Source: Brasenia schreberi
Lineage: Eukaryota; Streptophyta; Magnoliopsida; Nymphaeales; Cabombaceae
Assembly (NCBI GenBank): GCA_036023115.1
Contig: JAYKKT010000061.1
Coordinates: 13,171,501-13,235,500, forward strand
DNA length: 64,000 nucleotides
Direction: 5' to 3'
Positions 51,901-63,127 of this stretch are shown here, piece by piece. Position numbers and translations under genes: made by a program. A model generated the notes under the pieces. The model worked only from the letters and a program-made list of their open reading frames with translations. It was not told where the DNA came from and searched no databases. The first letter of the stretch is position 1, and each line of letters starts with the position of its first letter.

Positions 51901-54900
51901 TTCTCATATTGAAGGATTCTTATTATAGCTTAAGCTATAGTTCATTGTTCTCTTTAAATATTTAAATGCTTGTCGAACATCCTCCAGTGGTTATTACTTG
52001 GATTGCTTATATACCGACTCAACCGACCCACTGCATTGCAATATTAGGTTGACTACATATCATCAATCATCCTATTGCCTTGGCATACTCCAATTACTTA
52101 ACTGGATATCCTTCATTTGGTCAAAAAGAGTATAAACAAGAGAACAATCAAAAGCATCAAATTTCTTCAACACTTTTTCTATATAATGTGATTGATAAAG
52201 TCTCATGCTATATATTCTTCTCTAGTTGTTCTAATTCATAGAATAACATCAACTACTCCTATATCTTTCAAGTCAAAATTACTAGACAAATTTTCTAATT
52301 TTCATCTAGATCAAAACAAAAAATAAGCATGTCATCAATATATAAGCATACACCTTTTCCATTATGAAATTTGATATATACGCATTTATTTGACTCATTA
52401 ACTTTGAACACTTAGTTTTGATGTCATAGCTTAAGGGCGTGCTTTATAGTTTATACCATAAAGTGATTTGATTAACTTGTAAAATTTATGTTCTTGTCCG
52501 AATACAATAAATCTTTTGGGTTGTTTCATATAAACATCCTCGCCTATATTACCTTTAAAAATGCAACTTTAAGATCAAGTTGGTGAATGACAAGCTTATA
52601 AATGAAAGGCAATACCAATGACACTCTCACCGTAGCTATATGAGCTATCGGTGAATATCAAAATAATGGATCAGTTCTTTTTGGGTAAAGCCCATAGCAA
52701 CTAATCGTGCTTTATATTTGTTAATAGTTTCATCAACTTTTATTTTTCTTTTAAATATCTATTTGCAATCAATTGCTTTTGATCTAAGAAGAAGGTCTAC
52801 TAATTTCTAGATTTTATTACTCATTGTTGACTCCATTTCATCTTATAAAGCTTCTTTTAAGAAGGTTGCATTCTGAGACTTCATAACCTCTTCATAAATT
52901 TGATAATCACTTTCAAGATTGTAGAAAGTGATACTTGACTCCTTATAAAGTCACAAGTCTCTTCAATAAGGAACATAATAAACTTTGGCTCGAAGGTCCT
53001 TCGGTTTTTTGCCTTTTACTTTTTTTAGGCTCGTGATTCTTTGAGATACCAATATCGATTATGTTGAAGACAACATTAGTTAGGACATTATTGTAATTTG
53101 GTTTTCTTATTATAGACATTTTTGTCCTTTTGATGTAAAGTCCATTATATAAGGACTTGTTGTAATAGAGGTTAGGGCATTACGTAATAGAAGAGAGAGA
53201 GGGGGGTGGCCCTCCAGTGGAGGGACAACCCTCCGTTCTCCTCCTTTCATCTTCTCCCTCTCGTGTTCTCTCGTTGGATGCTCCTTATGATTTTCATCAT
53301 GGTATCATAGTTATTAACCATCGAAACAAGCGATTTTGGATGATGGTTGTGGCCATGGTGGATGATATACAACGCTTTTTGCAAGCAGAAAGCTCATGCA
53401 GGCTCGTGCAACGAGAGAGGCATGACAATAGTGAGAAGGTGGCAGCGATGGGGGATAAAGAAAACTAGTTTTGGAATTAGACCCATCATATGCAAAGCAG
53501 CGGTGGACGACAAAGAAGCCACTTACACGGGGAGAAATTTTAGTACCAAGCAGAGGTTAATCGCTTACTGGATTTGATTGTGCACAACTTGTATAGTCAC
53601 AAGGAAGTATTTCTTAAAGAGCTAGTTAGTAATGCTAGTGATGCATTGGATAAATTGAGATTTTTTTAGCGTGATTGAACTATCTCTTCTTGGAGATACT
53701 TGAGAACTTAAGATATTCATGAAGATCTATATGTGAATAAGAGAAACGTGACGACTTGCACAATGATCTATATTATGCACAACAGGTTAGTGTCCTAGTA
53801 TGCTCTCAGTTGGGTTTCATAAGAGAAGGAACTCAAATACACGTCCAAGCAATTTGAATGGGTCTGCACAATGATCTATATGTGACGACTTGCTTAATCG
53901 ATTTGTATGCCAAACGTGGTAAGCTAGAGGAATCCATGAAGTTGTTTGAGGAAGGACCGAAGAGAAACCTGGTTGTGTGGAATGCAGTCATATTTGGCCT
54001 TGCAATTCATGGCCATGGGGAGAAAGCACAAGACTTTTACGATGATATGAGGAAATAGGAGCTAAAACTAGATCACGTCACCTTTATTTCACTTATGTCT
54101 GCGTGCAGTCATGCTAGCTTGGTTGATCAAAGGGCGAGAGTACTTTGAGCTAATGCGTGGTGAATATGGTATTATCCTGAACATGAAGCACTATGCTTGT
54201 ATGGTTGATCTTCTTGGAAGATGGTGGGACATGTAGAATACATCGAAATGTTGAACTAGGAAAGTTGGCTTCAGCTTATATATTCGAGCTCGATCCAGAG
54301 AATGTTGATTACTATGTTTTGATGTTAAACATATATGCAAATGCTGGGAGGTAGTATGCAACCAAGAGGGTTGCTGAAACTATGCAGCTAACAAAGTTGT
54401 TGAATGTGTTCAACTAACAGAGTTTATGGAAGGTTGCAGCCAAGAGGGTTGTTCAAAGATGAACAATCATGTAGGCTGGTAAAAGATTATTGTAGTCATA
54501 AAGGTTGCTGAAGATTACAGTCGGATGATTGTTGAAGTAATTTTGCAGCCACGAAGGTTGCTAGAAGATGTGAACAACCAGGAAGGTTGAAAATGTGAAC
54601 ACCAAGGAAGGCTGGAAGATGTGAATAGCTAGGAAGGCTAAAAGATGTGAACAGCGAAGAGGGTAGTAGTGTTGCTGCTTAATCACAGTATGAAGAGAAA
54701 AAAACAATAGTCGAAGAGAGTCAGCTGCCTTGAATGGAGTGAAGCAGAATCAATTGCTAAGAGTAACTCGTTTTTGTTCACAACGAGAGTTAGAGTATGA
54801 ACTCTCATAATGGCATGTGGTTTATATGTTTATCTCTCAATTTTTGACAAGTAAGGAGTTATAAGTATCCAACTCCTAACTTGGGGGTGTTCAAGACAGC

Positions 54901-55264
54901 ATTAGTTATGATATTATTACAATTTATTTTTTTATTATGGGTATTTTTATCCTTTTGATGTAAAGTCCATTATATAAGGACTTGATGCTGTAATAGAGAT
55001 ACGTAATAGAAGAGAGAGGGGGGGAGCGACCCTCTAGTGGAGGGTCAACCCTCCATTCTCCTCCTTTCATCTTCTCTCTCTCGTGTTCTCTCGTTGGATG
55101 TTGCCTCCAATTTCCAACAAATTTTATCAGGTTCTTGATCATGTTTAAATTCATAAACATTCCTTAAGTCTAGGAATTGAGGTAAATCTATTTTCTTAAA
55201 GAGTTGCATCTCTACACTCAATCCCTGTATTAAAAGAATATGGGTCATTTGATTTAATAACCAT

Positions 55265-55308
<44 letters not shown>

Positions 55309-58300
55309 CTTTATTATTTTCCGCATATCCTAAGAAGATGCATTTATTTCCTTTTTCTCCCAGTTTCTTCCTTAAAGGTTTTGAGACTTTTACTATTGCC
55401 CGTCAACCCTAAACCTTTAAGTGGTTTAGGTTAGGCTTTCTTTTCTTCTAAAGTTCATATAGGGTTATTTTATTACTTTTGTTAGGATCTTAAGAACTCT
55501 ATTTACAATATATAACAAGTTGTTAATAAGGCCTCACTCCAATAGCCGTTAGAAAGAACAAAATAAGACAACATTGCATTCACCGTTTCTACTAACACTC
55601 AATCTTTTCTTACAGGTATAACATTTTGTTTGTGGTGAATAAGGAGTTGTTATTAGGTGTATAATATCCATGAACTCAAAATAATTTGAATTATAGTATT
55701 GAGTCTATTGACCTCCCTATATGATCTTAAACATTTAATTTAATGAAAGTTTCTTGCTACAATTTTACTTGTGATTTGAAAATCTTGAATTAAAGTCTCA
55801 TTTTTTAATGCATCAAGTTCACGTAGCAATATCTAGTATAATCATCTATACATATAACAAAGTCCATGCACACTTTAGAACTTTTTACTTTAGGAAAAAG
55901 AATTCTCGTTATCTTGGTAAGCGTGTAAGTTGTGCATGATTGGTCGGTTTTATTCAATCAAATTAGATTTTACTATGTCATTTAATTTCTTAAAATTAAT
56001 ATGTCTCAAACAATAATGCCAAACATCATAAGAATCAATAACATAAGCAAAAATATCACTCTTATTCATTACAACATTCAACTTGAATTTATCATTACAG
56101 AGATAGCCTTTTCCGACAAACATGTGTTCTTTTGATAAGATAAACTTATCCTCCTCACATACACATTTAAAGTCATACTTATTCAATAAGGGTACGAACA
56201 CTCAACTTTCTTACATCTGACGCATTAAATATTCACAAGAGTAAGAACTTTACCCGATGTAAAGTTGAGTTCCACATATCCCTTTCCTTTAACTTAAACC
56301 GTTGAAGCATTATCCATATATAATATAGGTCTGTCTTCTTCGTAAGACTTTTGTTTTTGCATACATAGTGAGTTACGTTGAAGTCAACCCACTATAAACC
56401 AACGTCTTCAACTATGTTCTCTTTAGATATAATTGCACAAGGTTATCTTGAACATTAGAATTCTTTCCTTTTACCAATTTTTTTTGTAATGTCAACAATA
56501 CCTGGGTTTTTACATAGTGGTAGCCTTTTTCTTTCCTTTTCGGATTTTTAACGACCTTGCCATTATGACTTTGAGATTTAAAAGAATTTTCATTTCTTCC
56601 CTTTGAGAGATCCATAGACATACCTTCCTCCATATCATAAACTTTCTCTTGATTGATTAAATGATTATAATCATCTTGCTTTTGACATTCTTCCTTAAGC
56701 CTAAGATGCTTTTGTAATTCTTCAAGAGAGAATCTTCCTTATAGTATTAAAGAGAGCTTTTGAAATCTTTTCAAGGAGGAAGAAGTTTGTCTACAATAGA
56801 GGGCATGACAGATACCATCCATGTTCATATTATATTGCTTAAAACTATTCAAGATCCGCTCTAGTTCATGAAATTGTTCAATAATGGATCTACTATCTAT
56901 CATCTTATAATTTTTAAAGCAAGAAACTAAAAATTTCTTACTTATCGAACTTTCGACCATGTATCTCACTTTCAGCTTGTTTCATAGTTCTTTTACACTT
57001 ATCGTAGTTAGGTAGGTGCCAAACAAAGCATATGACATGTTGTTGAAGATGTGACACATGCAGATATAGTCACGATTGTCCCACCTTTGCCTTTTTTAAG
57101 TTTGCTCGATAGTTTTATCATGCTTCTCCTTTGGTCTTTGGTGAGGATATATGCAACCTTTAAAGCAGTATGAAAAAAATACATAATTTTTACCAAGTTG
57201 CTACCATTGAATCGTTTTAATTTAATGAAGTCAGACTGCATCTCCCTAAGAAAAGCCATCTCCAAAAGATCGCGAATAAGTTGGAAAGTCAACAACTTGA
57301 AAAGTGGCTAGAAAATGGCCACATAGTCCATAACACGTGAAATGAAGTCGATTAACCAAACCAACTTGTGTGTGTGGCTCAAATTAGGCCACGTCACTCA
57401 CAATGAAACTGATGATGTATCGAGTTCCATAGCCTAAAGGCCTGGGTTTTGAGTGGCCTATCTACTCTATAAATAGTGGCCTATCTATTCTATAAATAGG
57501 GCAATAGACTAATTAAGAGATACACTCCTACCAGTTATCCTTTATTTCCCTTACCTTACCATGTTTATTCACACTGATTTTTCAAACCCCTTTGTAACTC
57601 TTAGTCGCATTGCAAAAACCCATCACAGTAGCACACTGGTGTGTCTAGGACTTGATTGCGATGGTGCAAGAAGAGTCAAGGGTCTTCATTGGAACTTGCA
57701 GAAATTTGTCGGTGCTCTTTACACTTGATCTTTCAATCATATGCCATGCTAATAATTATCTCACAAAAGATAGATCATTCTTTATTGTTTCCTTCCAACA
57801 CTTTTGTAGTCTTTCTTATTTAACATTTTCACATTTAGTTTCTTACACCTTCTCATTGGAACTTTCTGTGGTCACCTTTCTAGATGTCTACATTATCTTA
57901 AATGATTTTTCCTTATTTTGTCATCTATTAGTGTCACTCTCAATTTGTTTATAATAACCTTACTATTATAAAATTATCTTTCCTTGTGCAACCACATGTC
58001 CATCTCTTTTGGCAATTTTATTTCTGTCATAAATATCTTCTGTACATGTTGACAATTAACTGCCCAACACTCAAAACCATATAACACAGTGGGTCTAATT
58101 GTTGCTCTATAATACTTACCTTTCAACTTTATGAACAACCTTCATTAATTATATATGTGAATCATCAATTTTCTATTGCTTTGAAAAGCTGATCAAAGAT
58201 ATTTAAAACTTTCCTTTTGAAGGATGAATGTATGTCATTCCTAATTTCCATATCATCTCCGATAAACAAATGATCAAACTTGTAGTTTACATATCGTGTC

Positions 58301-58905
58301 TTTGTTCTACTATGCTAAAAGCTAGTAAGCCTTTATTTTCTAATGTTTCTCTTCATAGCTCAGGATAATAAAGGATAATTTTTGTCTAAAACAAGTTTGT
58401 AGTGATGTGATGAACTCAAAGATGGTTAACCACTGAAGACACCAAGCATTATAGGGAAATGATAGGCACCTTGACATGCCTTGTAATCACTTGACCAGAC
58501 ATTGCTCACGCGTCGCATACCATGAGTGAATTTTAGCATGCTCCCACTTACTTTCATGAGTGTAGTGTTGAGAATTATGAGATATGTCCAACACACTATC
58601 AACAAGAGAGTATTACTACCTTTTCCCTTCTCCTTTGATTTAAGCCTATATTGATGTAGATTGGGACGGTGATGTCAATGATAGCCACTCTACCATCTAC
58701 ACATGTCCTGTTTCCGGTTACCTGGAACCAGAACCAAAACTGAATTGCCCCAAGGGTGGTTCCGGTTTTAGAATTGGAACCGCTTTGAAACCATAAAAAA
58801 TGGTAAAAGGGTACTTGGCATCCTCGGGATTCAAACTCCCTCTTAACTCAATGGTTAACCACTATCTATCATTGAATCATGCCTAACATGTGCAAACTTA
58901 TACAT

Positions 58906-58947
<42 letters not shown>

Positions 58948-61900
58948 CACACAATTTAAAACTGCCAGTTCCTAATAACTATGAACCATAACACTCATGA
59001 ATTGGCTCTTGTTAGATGGTTTGGACATTAGCAGAGCAGTGAGAAGACAAGACATGTTAGATGGTTAATACTTCAAAAGAGGCAGATGACAGCAAGGAAA
59101 AAGTAAATCATGATCTTACATTTTTTTTAGTTAAATGCTAATATGGTACAAGATCAAGTGAAACTTAGTGTGGGAAAGGACATGGTTTGCCTCTTTGGTT
59201 CTAGGAATTTACTTATGAAGTTTACAGTTGAAGACAAAGATGAGCGAAAAAGTTACCATGAGGACTATTTTGAAAGGATAGATTGGCCATTTTGAAGAGC
59301 AAGCTTGATGCGAGTTACCATAAAAAGATTTGTTTAAACTAATGTGGAAGTCAAACTCCACCATGTAAGGGATTACCCTTGCATAGCCGGTCCCAAGTCC
59401 GGATAAAGAAGGAGGGTTGTGTTAGGCTTCCGATAGCCAACGTAAAACTTTGTCGGACTTACCATGGATTCTAAGAAAACAAAAGCAAAGAATCCATGTA
59501 GCTTACCCCATTTAGTATGAGAAAAGGCTTAGTTGTTGTTGTAATCTGGAAGTCTAGGTTCCTTTTGAAAAAATAGAATATTACTTGGGACAAAAGTTTT
59601 GGTGGCAATTTGACAATTACCTACATAAGTTGCTGACTAAGAGGAAAGAATGGTTCACTCCACTCCTTTGCAATAAGTTACCAACCTTGGTTTGAAGAAA
59701 CCATCTTTACTCTTAATGTTAGAGAAGGCCCATCAAAGAAGACCAAAGACTAGAGAGCATGAGAATCTCAGGACATGCCTTTGTTCCAATTGTAATCATA
59801 TATGCATCCAAGAGATGCAAGCACTTGTTTAGCCTGTTTCTGGAATATATAATAAGTGAACAAACAGCAAATGCATTCCAAAGAACCTTTTGAGGCAACA
59901 AAAAAAGAGGTTCTCCGGACCAAATAGAGAATCAACACCTAGTAAATAGGAGACCAACCATTAGCTATCATGCTTTAGAACAGCTTATATGGCATGCTAT
60001 TCTTACCTTGGCCGAGTAATATCGGTTCCAGATATCACAACTGATGATGCTCTTCCATGATAAGCGATTGGAAGATGGAACCTGGACAACATCTTCCACC
60101 ATTACTTCACAGATACATAAAAAATATATATTATTGCTAGAGGAGCAAACAGCTACTCAAATGGATTGGTTCCTCTATGATGGAGCACATGTTCGTCCCA
60201 GGTCTCTCCACTGCTATGACTAGAAAGATAGTTCATGAATACACTATGTTGATGACTTATTTAAGATTCAGCAGTCAAGTGAGACATCCAGAGTCAAACA
60301 ATAAAAAGGATAACAGCAAAAATCACAGTCATATCTTTTATGAAACCTTACCAATTAGGAGGAATCGGGTTTTCAGGTCCACGGAATATAGTTCCACAAT
60401 TTTTTGCATGATGCATTGAGGAAAAAAAGTCCGTGTAGTCACCTATTTTAATGGGAAGAAGCATCTTCACTTGGTCCTGTGAAAGAAATATACAATGATC
60501 ACTGGTAAAGGAAGATAATATATGAGCGTTACTCATCTCAATGAACTTACCAAGTGATTCCAAATTCAAAATAGCTACAGACCATTGTTACTACGATAAA
60601 AGAACATAAAGTGGAAGTCTATGAAGAACCAAAGTGTTATTTAAGACAAGTATATATCCATTTGATAATTGATTGTATCTTGATGTCTAGCATCCTTCAT
60701 AAGATCATTTTTCCTTACATTGGAAGAAAAATAAATGTAAAAAGAACAACAAATTACATCTATTGAAAATGTTCCCCAGAGCAATAAGTTTAAAACAGCA
60801 AATTCTCCAACATGTGTCATGAACAAGTGTTCAGAAAAATCCCCTACCCGCATATTTCCCTTTTTCCAAGCTTAACACGATGTCACAAATAGCTCACTTT
60901 TGCATGTGTAGCATTGAAGAAATGTTTGCCACAAAAATAATTCATCACTAGTTGGTTTATTCTTACTCTATCGGCTCACAAATGATGTGTTGCATCAGCT
61001 ACAACAACAACAACAACTAAGCCTTTTCCCATACTAGACAGAGTCGGCTACATGGATTCTTTGTTTCCACATATTCCTATCGTGTGCCATGTTAGCACTT
61101 AACTCACAATAAGCTAGATCATTCTTTATTGTTTCTTTCCAACACTTTTGTGGTCATCCTCTACCTCTTTTAATACTTTCCAAATTTAGTTTTTCATACC
61201 TTCTTACAGGTTCTTCTTTTGATCTTCTTTCTATATGTCCAAACCATCTTAAACGATATTCTCTCATTTTATCCTCTATTGGTGCCACTCCTAATTTGTT
61301 TCTAATAACCTCATTATGTATACGGTCTTTTCTTGTATGACCACTCATCCATCTCAACAGCTTCATTTCTGTCACAGACATCTTTTGTACATGTTGATGA
61401 TTAACTACCCAACACTCAAAACCATAAAACATGGCAGGCCTAATTGTTGTTCTATAATATTTACCTTTTAACTTTAATGTTATCTTCTTATCACAAAGAA
61501 TACCTGATACTCATCTCCATTTTAACCAACCAGCATTAATTCTATGCGTAACATCTCCATCAATTCTTCCATCACTCTCAAAAATTGACCCTAGGTATTT
61601 AAAACTTTCCTTTTGGGGGATGCAATGTGTGCAAATTTTAATTTTTATGTCCTCTGAGGTAACCAAATGATCAAACTTACATTCCATATATTTTGTCTTT
61701 GTTCTACTAAGTCGGAGGCCTTTGCTTTCTAATGTTTCTCTCCATAGTTCTAATTTTCTATTAACTTAGCATCAGCTATTTGTGAAAAATATTTTCTTCT
61801 TTCAAAACCTTAAAAAGTAAGATTTGGAAAAGAGCACATTGTGGTATGCAAATTAAAGAAGTGTATTTATTACAACTTGACCCAATCATCTGATGCTTGA

Positions 61901-63127
61901 TTTCAGAGATTAATGGAGCTATAATCAATTTTGGATGATATAGCAATACCCAACTAGAAAGTGTGATGATGAGAAAGAAATTAAAATGTTGAAGCATTTC
62001 TTGAAGCAAGTACTTAGCATCAAAGATCTGACATTATTAAAACATTTCCTTCAGCTTGAAGTGCTGAAATCAGAAAGCAAAAGTAACTCCCCAGAGAACG
62101 TATATGACGGACTTCTTTAAGGAGACTGACATGCCAGGAATTAGGAGTTAAAAGTCAACACTCCTACGGTGCAAAACAGGGACTTCACCAAGAGGACAGG
62201 TGCAAGCATAAGAGTGTCAATAATTAAACATCTTACCATCACAAATTTAGAACACGCATAAGACGTCATTAGGTTATTGAAGAAATATATGCCTCCCTGA
62301 GACAATTTCATATCCAAGATACAAGGTATTGACGTACTCAAAGGAAAACACTGGAAAAGGAATTCTATTATAACATTGACCATTGCAAGGTGGAAGCCTA
62401 AACAGATGTAGATTGGCCACATCTTTCGATGAATTTCCATCTAAACATCTTTTTCTTGATACCCAACATCTCCACCATCACCACCCAGAATCCAGGACCT
62501 CTACAATTATCCATCCTCCATTACAATCAGAATGCACCAGTGTGCAGTTTGTAACGTGTTCCTCTCAAACACTTTCTCGTTCCTTAATTTCCAAAAGAAA
62601 CTTATCAGAAAAGAACCTTTAAACTCTTAAGCAGAAAGTCCTTAACTGACGTCATAAGGGGAATTCATCAAGGGAGAGACACGACACTCTAATGGTAGTA
62701 CCAAATGTCAAGGTTGGATGGGAAAGCCACAAATATTAACTACTCCTCTAGCTTGAAATCCTACAGGGATGGGTTTCTACAATTTATAAAAATAAAAAAG
62801 GAAAAGGTTGTTCATGAGTACATAGTACCTGCATCACACAGACACAGATTTGCCTATGAGATAAGCACCTCCAGTGTATTCCAAATCGAAACCTCCATGA
62901 GAGTAGATTTATCAAGTATGACATAGCTGTATCAACCTCAATAATCATATGTGAGCCTTGAAGTTTAACATTGCAAGGCATCAATGGACATGATTATGCA
63001 AGAACAGAGGTATCAGGTAAGATACAATGCTGAAAACCAGTACTAAAAACTGAAAAGCCATACCCTAGGTAAAAGTGCCTTCTTTCTCAAGATATGATTG
63101 TCTCGTAATATTGGTTCATCAGCTGCA
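45988..63127 (-). CDS. FAH: Fumarylacetoacetase (FAH), twelve 3' coding exons, N-terminus outside window
   Basis: FAH hydrolyses fumarylacetoacetate to fumarate and acetoacetate, the last step of tyrosine breakdown. Exons in order: 63064-63127, 60352-60476, 60007-60081, 51124-51199, 50034-50133, 49888-49947, 49707-49777, 48183-48245, 47968-48032, 46699-46795, 46461-46589, 45988-46050. All have GT-AG borders and their phases join into 328 residues with no stop. About 95 N-terminal residues are missing (family about 420). Visible active-site blocks, numbered within this partial chain: [17 protein letters not shown] (33-49, metal Asp and catalytic His), LDFELEM (107-113, two metal Glu), LMNDWSARDIQ (141-151, metal Asp), FLGKSFG (161-167, catalytic Lys). 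The chain ends [14 protein letters not shown]. The Arabidopsis homologue is SSCD1. No damage is seen; very likely functional despite the large introns. Confidence 0.96.
51990..53061 (-). mobile_element. Copia retrotransposon, RT/RNase H part (decayed)
   Basis: On the minus strand broken frames show [20 protein letters not shown] then KLIKSLYG (about 52440-52550), and LEYAKAIG followed by QPNIA (about 52030-52115). These match Copia RT (…EEVYMxQPxGF…KLxKSLYGLKQAPR) and the segment before RNase H (…YxxAIGSLMYxxxxTRPDIA). It belongs with 55120-57300, from which it is separated by the LTR element at 53062-55119. Confidence 0.7.
53062..53299 (+). repeat. Left LTR of a gene-carrying LTR element
   Basis: Starts TGTTGAAGACAACATTAG and ends ...TTTTCATCA, immediately followed by TGGTATCATAG, a near match to the initiator-Met primer-binding site. 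It is collinear with the right LTR (54888-55119), sharing CCTTTTGATGTAAAGTCC, ATTATATAAGGACTTG and TCTCGTGTTCTCTCGTTGGA. TATATAAGG is a plausible LTR TATA box. Confidence 0.82.
53491..53740 (+). pseudogene. HSP90 fragment, plastid type, inside the LTR element
   Basis: Translation gives [12 protein letters not shown], then after a frameshift F(stop)[38 protein letters not shown] and RF, then in another frame [11 protein letters not shown](stop)ELKI. This follows the N-terminal ATP-binding domain of organellar HSP90 (…[55 protein letters not shown]…), and SLLGD points to the plastid HSP90.5 type. It includes the helix with the catalytic Glu ([18 protein letters not shown]). Two stops and two frameshifts make it dead. 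The match covers about 80 residues only. Confidence 0.85.
53797..54356 (+). pseudogene. Pentatricopeptide-repeat (PPR) gene fragment inside the LTR element
   Basis: The frame reads [18 protein letters not shown], a stop, [20 protein letters not shown] (repeat typical of PLS-class PPR proteins), [38 protein letters not shown], a stop, then [20 protein letters not shown]. After frameshifts it continues [23 protein letters not shown], and [20 protein letters not shown], the E-domain region of PLS PPR proteins. These usually act in organelle RNA processing. The upstream repeats, signal peptide and C-terminal end are missing; stops and frameshifts are frequent. Confidence 0.87.
54565..54664. repeat. 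25-bp tandem repeat, four copies
   Basis: The unit (A)AGATGTGAACA-C-AGGAAGG-TG(A/G) is repeated four times with substitutions between 54565 and 54664, inside the LTR element after the PPR piece. The wider stretch from 54400 also repeats AAGGTTGC/AGAGGGTTG motifs. Confidence 0.75.
54888..55119 (+). repeat. Right LTR of the gene-carrying LTR element
   Basis: Starts TGTTCAAGACAGCATTAG after the purine tract ACTTGGGGG and ends ...TTTCCAACA. It matches the left LTR along its length with scattered differences; the last 15-20 bases are the least similar, so the end position is approximate. Confidence 0.8.
55120..57300 (-). mobile_element. Copia retrotransposon, gag to integrase part (decayed)
   Basis: On the minus strand, in Copia order: gag start (57008-57295: [20 protein letters not shown], then TALKVAYIL), gag middle (56739-56969), pre-integrase domain (55950-56201: [20 protein letters not shown], matching H-L-W-H-x-R-L-G-H-x-x), and integrase end (about 55390-55480: NKITLYEL … [10 protein letters not shown], matching KTPYELWxGRKPNLxxxRVFG). 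Frames are interrupted by many stops, and a (TA)n run was added at 55268-55307. The element runs in the same direction as FAH. Confidence 0.75.
55268..55307. repeat. (AT)n microsatellite
   Basis: Uninterrupted AT run of about 40 bases inside the Copia remnant. Confidence 0.95.
57301..57723. other. Intron DNA, possible degraded Copia leader/LTR
   Basis: Follows the gag start of the decayed Copia element, where its primer-binding site and LTR are expected, but neither is recognisable. A 27-bp unit, GTGGCCTATCTACTCTATAAATA, is present twice in a row at 57461-57510. Confidence 0.35.
57724..58375 (-). mobile_element. RTE LINE fragment without 3' tail
   Basis: Minus-strand DNA matching the family from the segment that encodes LRWF-x-H (about 57880) to the region before FADD (CTAATGTTTCTCTTCATAG at 58340). 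It starts within the C-terminal region; the terminal 70 bases and the TTG tail are missing. Strongly diverged. Confidence 0.7.
58910..58946. repeat. (AT)n microsatellite
   Basis: AT run of about 37 bases. Confidence 0.95.
58998..59190 (+). mobile_element. Old RTE LINE 3' fragment
   Basis: The plus strand reads TTAGATGGTTTGGACAT, CTTCAAAAGAGGCAGATGAC, and AACTTAGTGTGGGAAAGG, the order of the LINE C-terminal segments R-W-F-G-H, R-G-R-x-R and the tail. Very diverged. Confidence 0.5.
59353..59542 (+). mobile_element. 190-bp internally deleted RTE derivative with target-site duplication
   Basis: The first about 115 bases match the RTE leader (AAACTCCACCATGTAAGGG … GTGTTAGGCTTCCGATAGCC). They join directly to the last about 70 bases of the family (AAAGAATCCATGTAGCTTACC … GAAAAGGCTTAGTTGTTGTTGT). 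Flanks AATGTGGAAGTC (59341-59352) and AATCTGGAAGTC (59543-59554) agree at 11 of 12 positions. The whole protein-coding part is absent, so it moved, if it did so in this form, with proteins of an intact RTE. Confidence 0.88.
61002..61768 (-). mobile_element. LINE G: 5'-truncated RTE LINE in FAH intron
   Basis: A 767-bp minus-strand copy with the full tail at 61002 and the C-terminal region (61154-61432: [60 protein letters not shown]). It is bounded by the perfect 10-bp repeat GCATCAGCTA at 60992-61001 and 61769-61778. It is the best preserved of the truncated copies. Confidence 0.9.

Larger units (their letters stand above)
53062..55119 (+). mobile_element. Non-autonomous LTR retrotransposon carrying host gene pieces
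   Basis: This 2.06-kb element has two LTRs of about 235 bases, a primer-binding site after the left one and a purine-rich tract (ACTTGGGGG, 54878-54887) before the right one. The 1.6-kb interior has no gag or pol. Instead it holds a piece of a plastid-type HSP90 gene (about 53491-53740), a piece of a PPR gene (about 53797-54356), and a 25-bp tandem repeat (54565-54664), all in the LTR orientation. It is inserted in the older Copia element and lies antisense to FAH. I could not confirm a 5-bp target-site duplication. The LTRs differ by many substitutions and small gaps, so the insertion is old. It must have been mobilised by another element's proteins. Confidence 0.78.
51200..60006 (-). other. 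8.8-kb transposon-filled intron of FAH
   Basis: The intron lies between the exon ending CGGCCAAG (60007) and the exon starting AGGGCAAGG (51199). The split Arg codon is correctly restored across it. It holds a decayed Copia element, a gene-carrying LTR element inside that, two LINE fragments and a 190-bp RTE derivative. The other large intron (60477-63063) contains a LINE at 61002-61768; the remaining introns are 85 bp to about 1.5 kb. Confidence 0.9.

Noticed and set aside
53858..54058. A functional PPR gene
   Set aside because: Although one piece of 66 codons is open, flanking stops and frameshifts and its position between two LTRs show a captured fragment.
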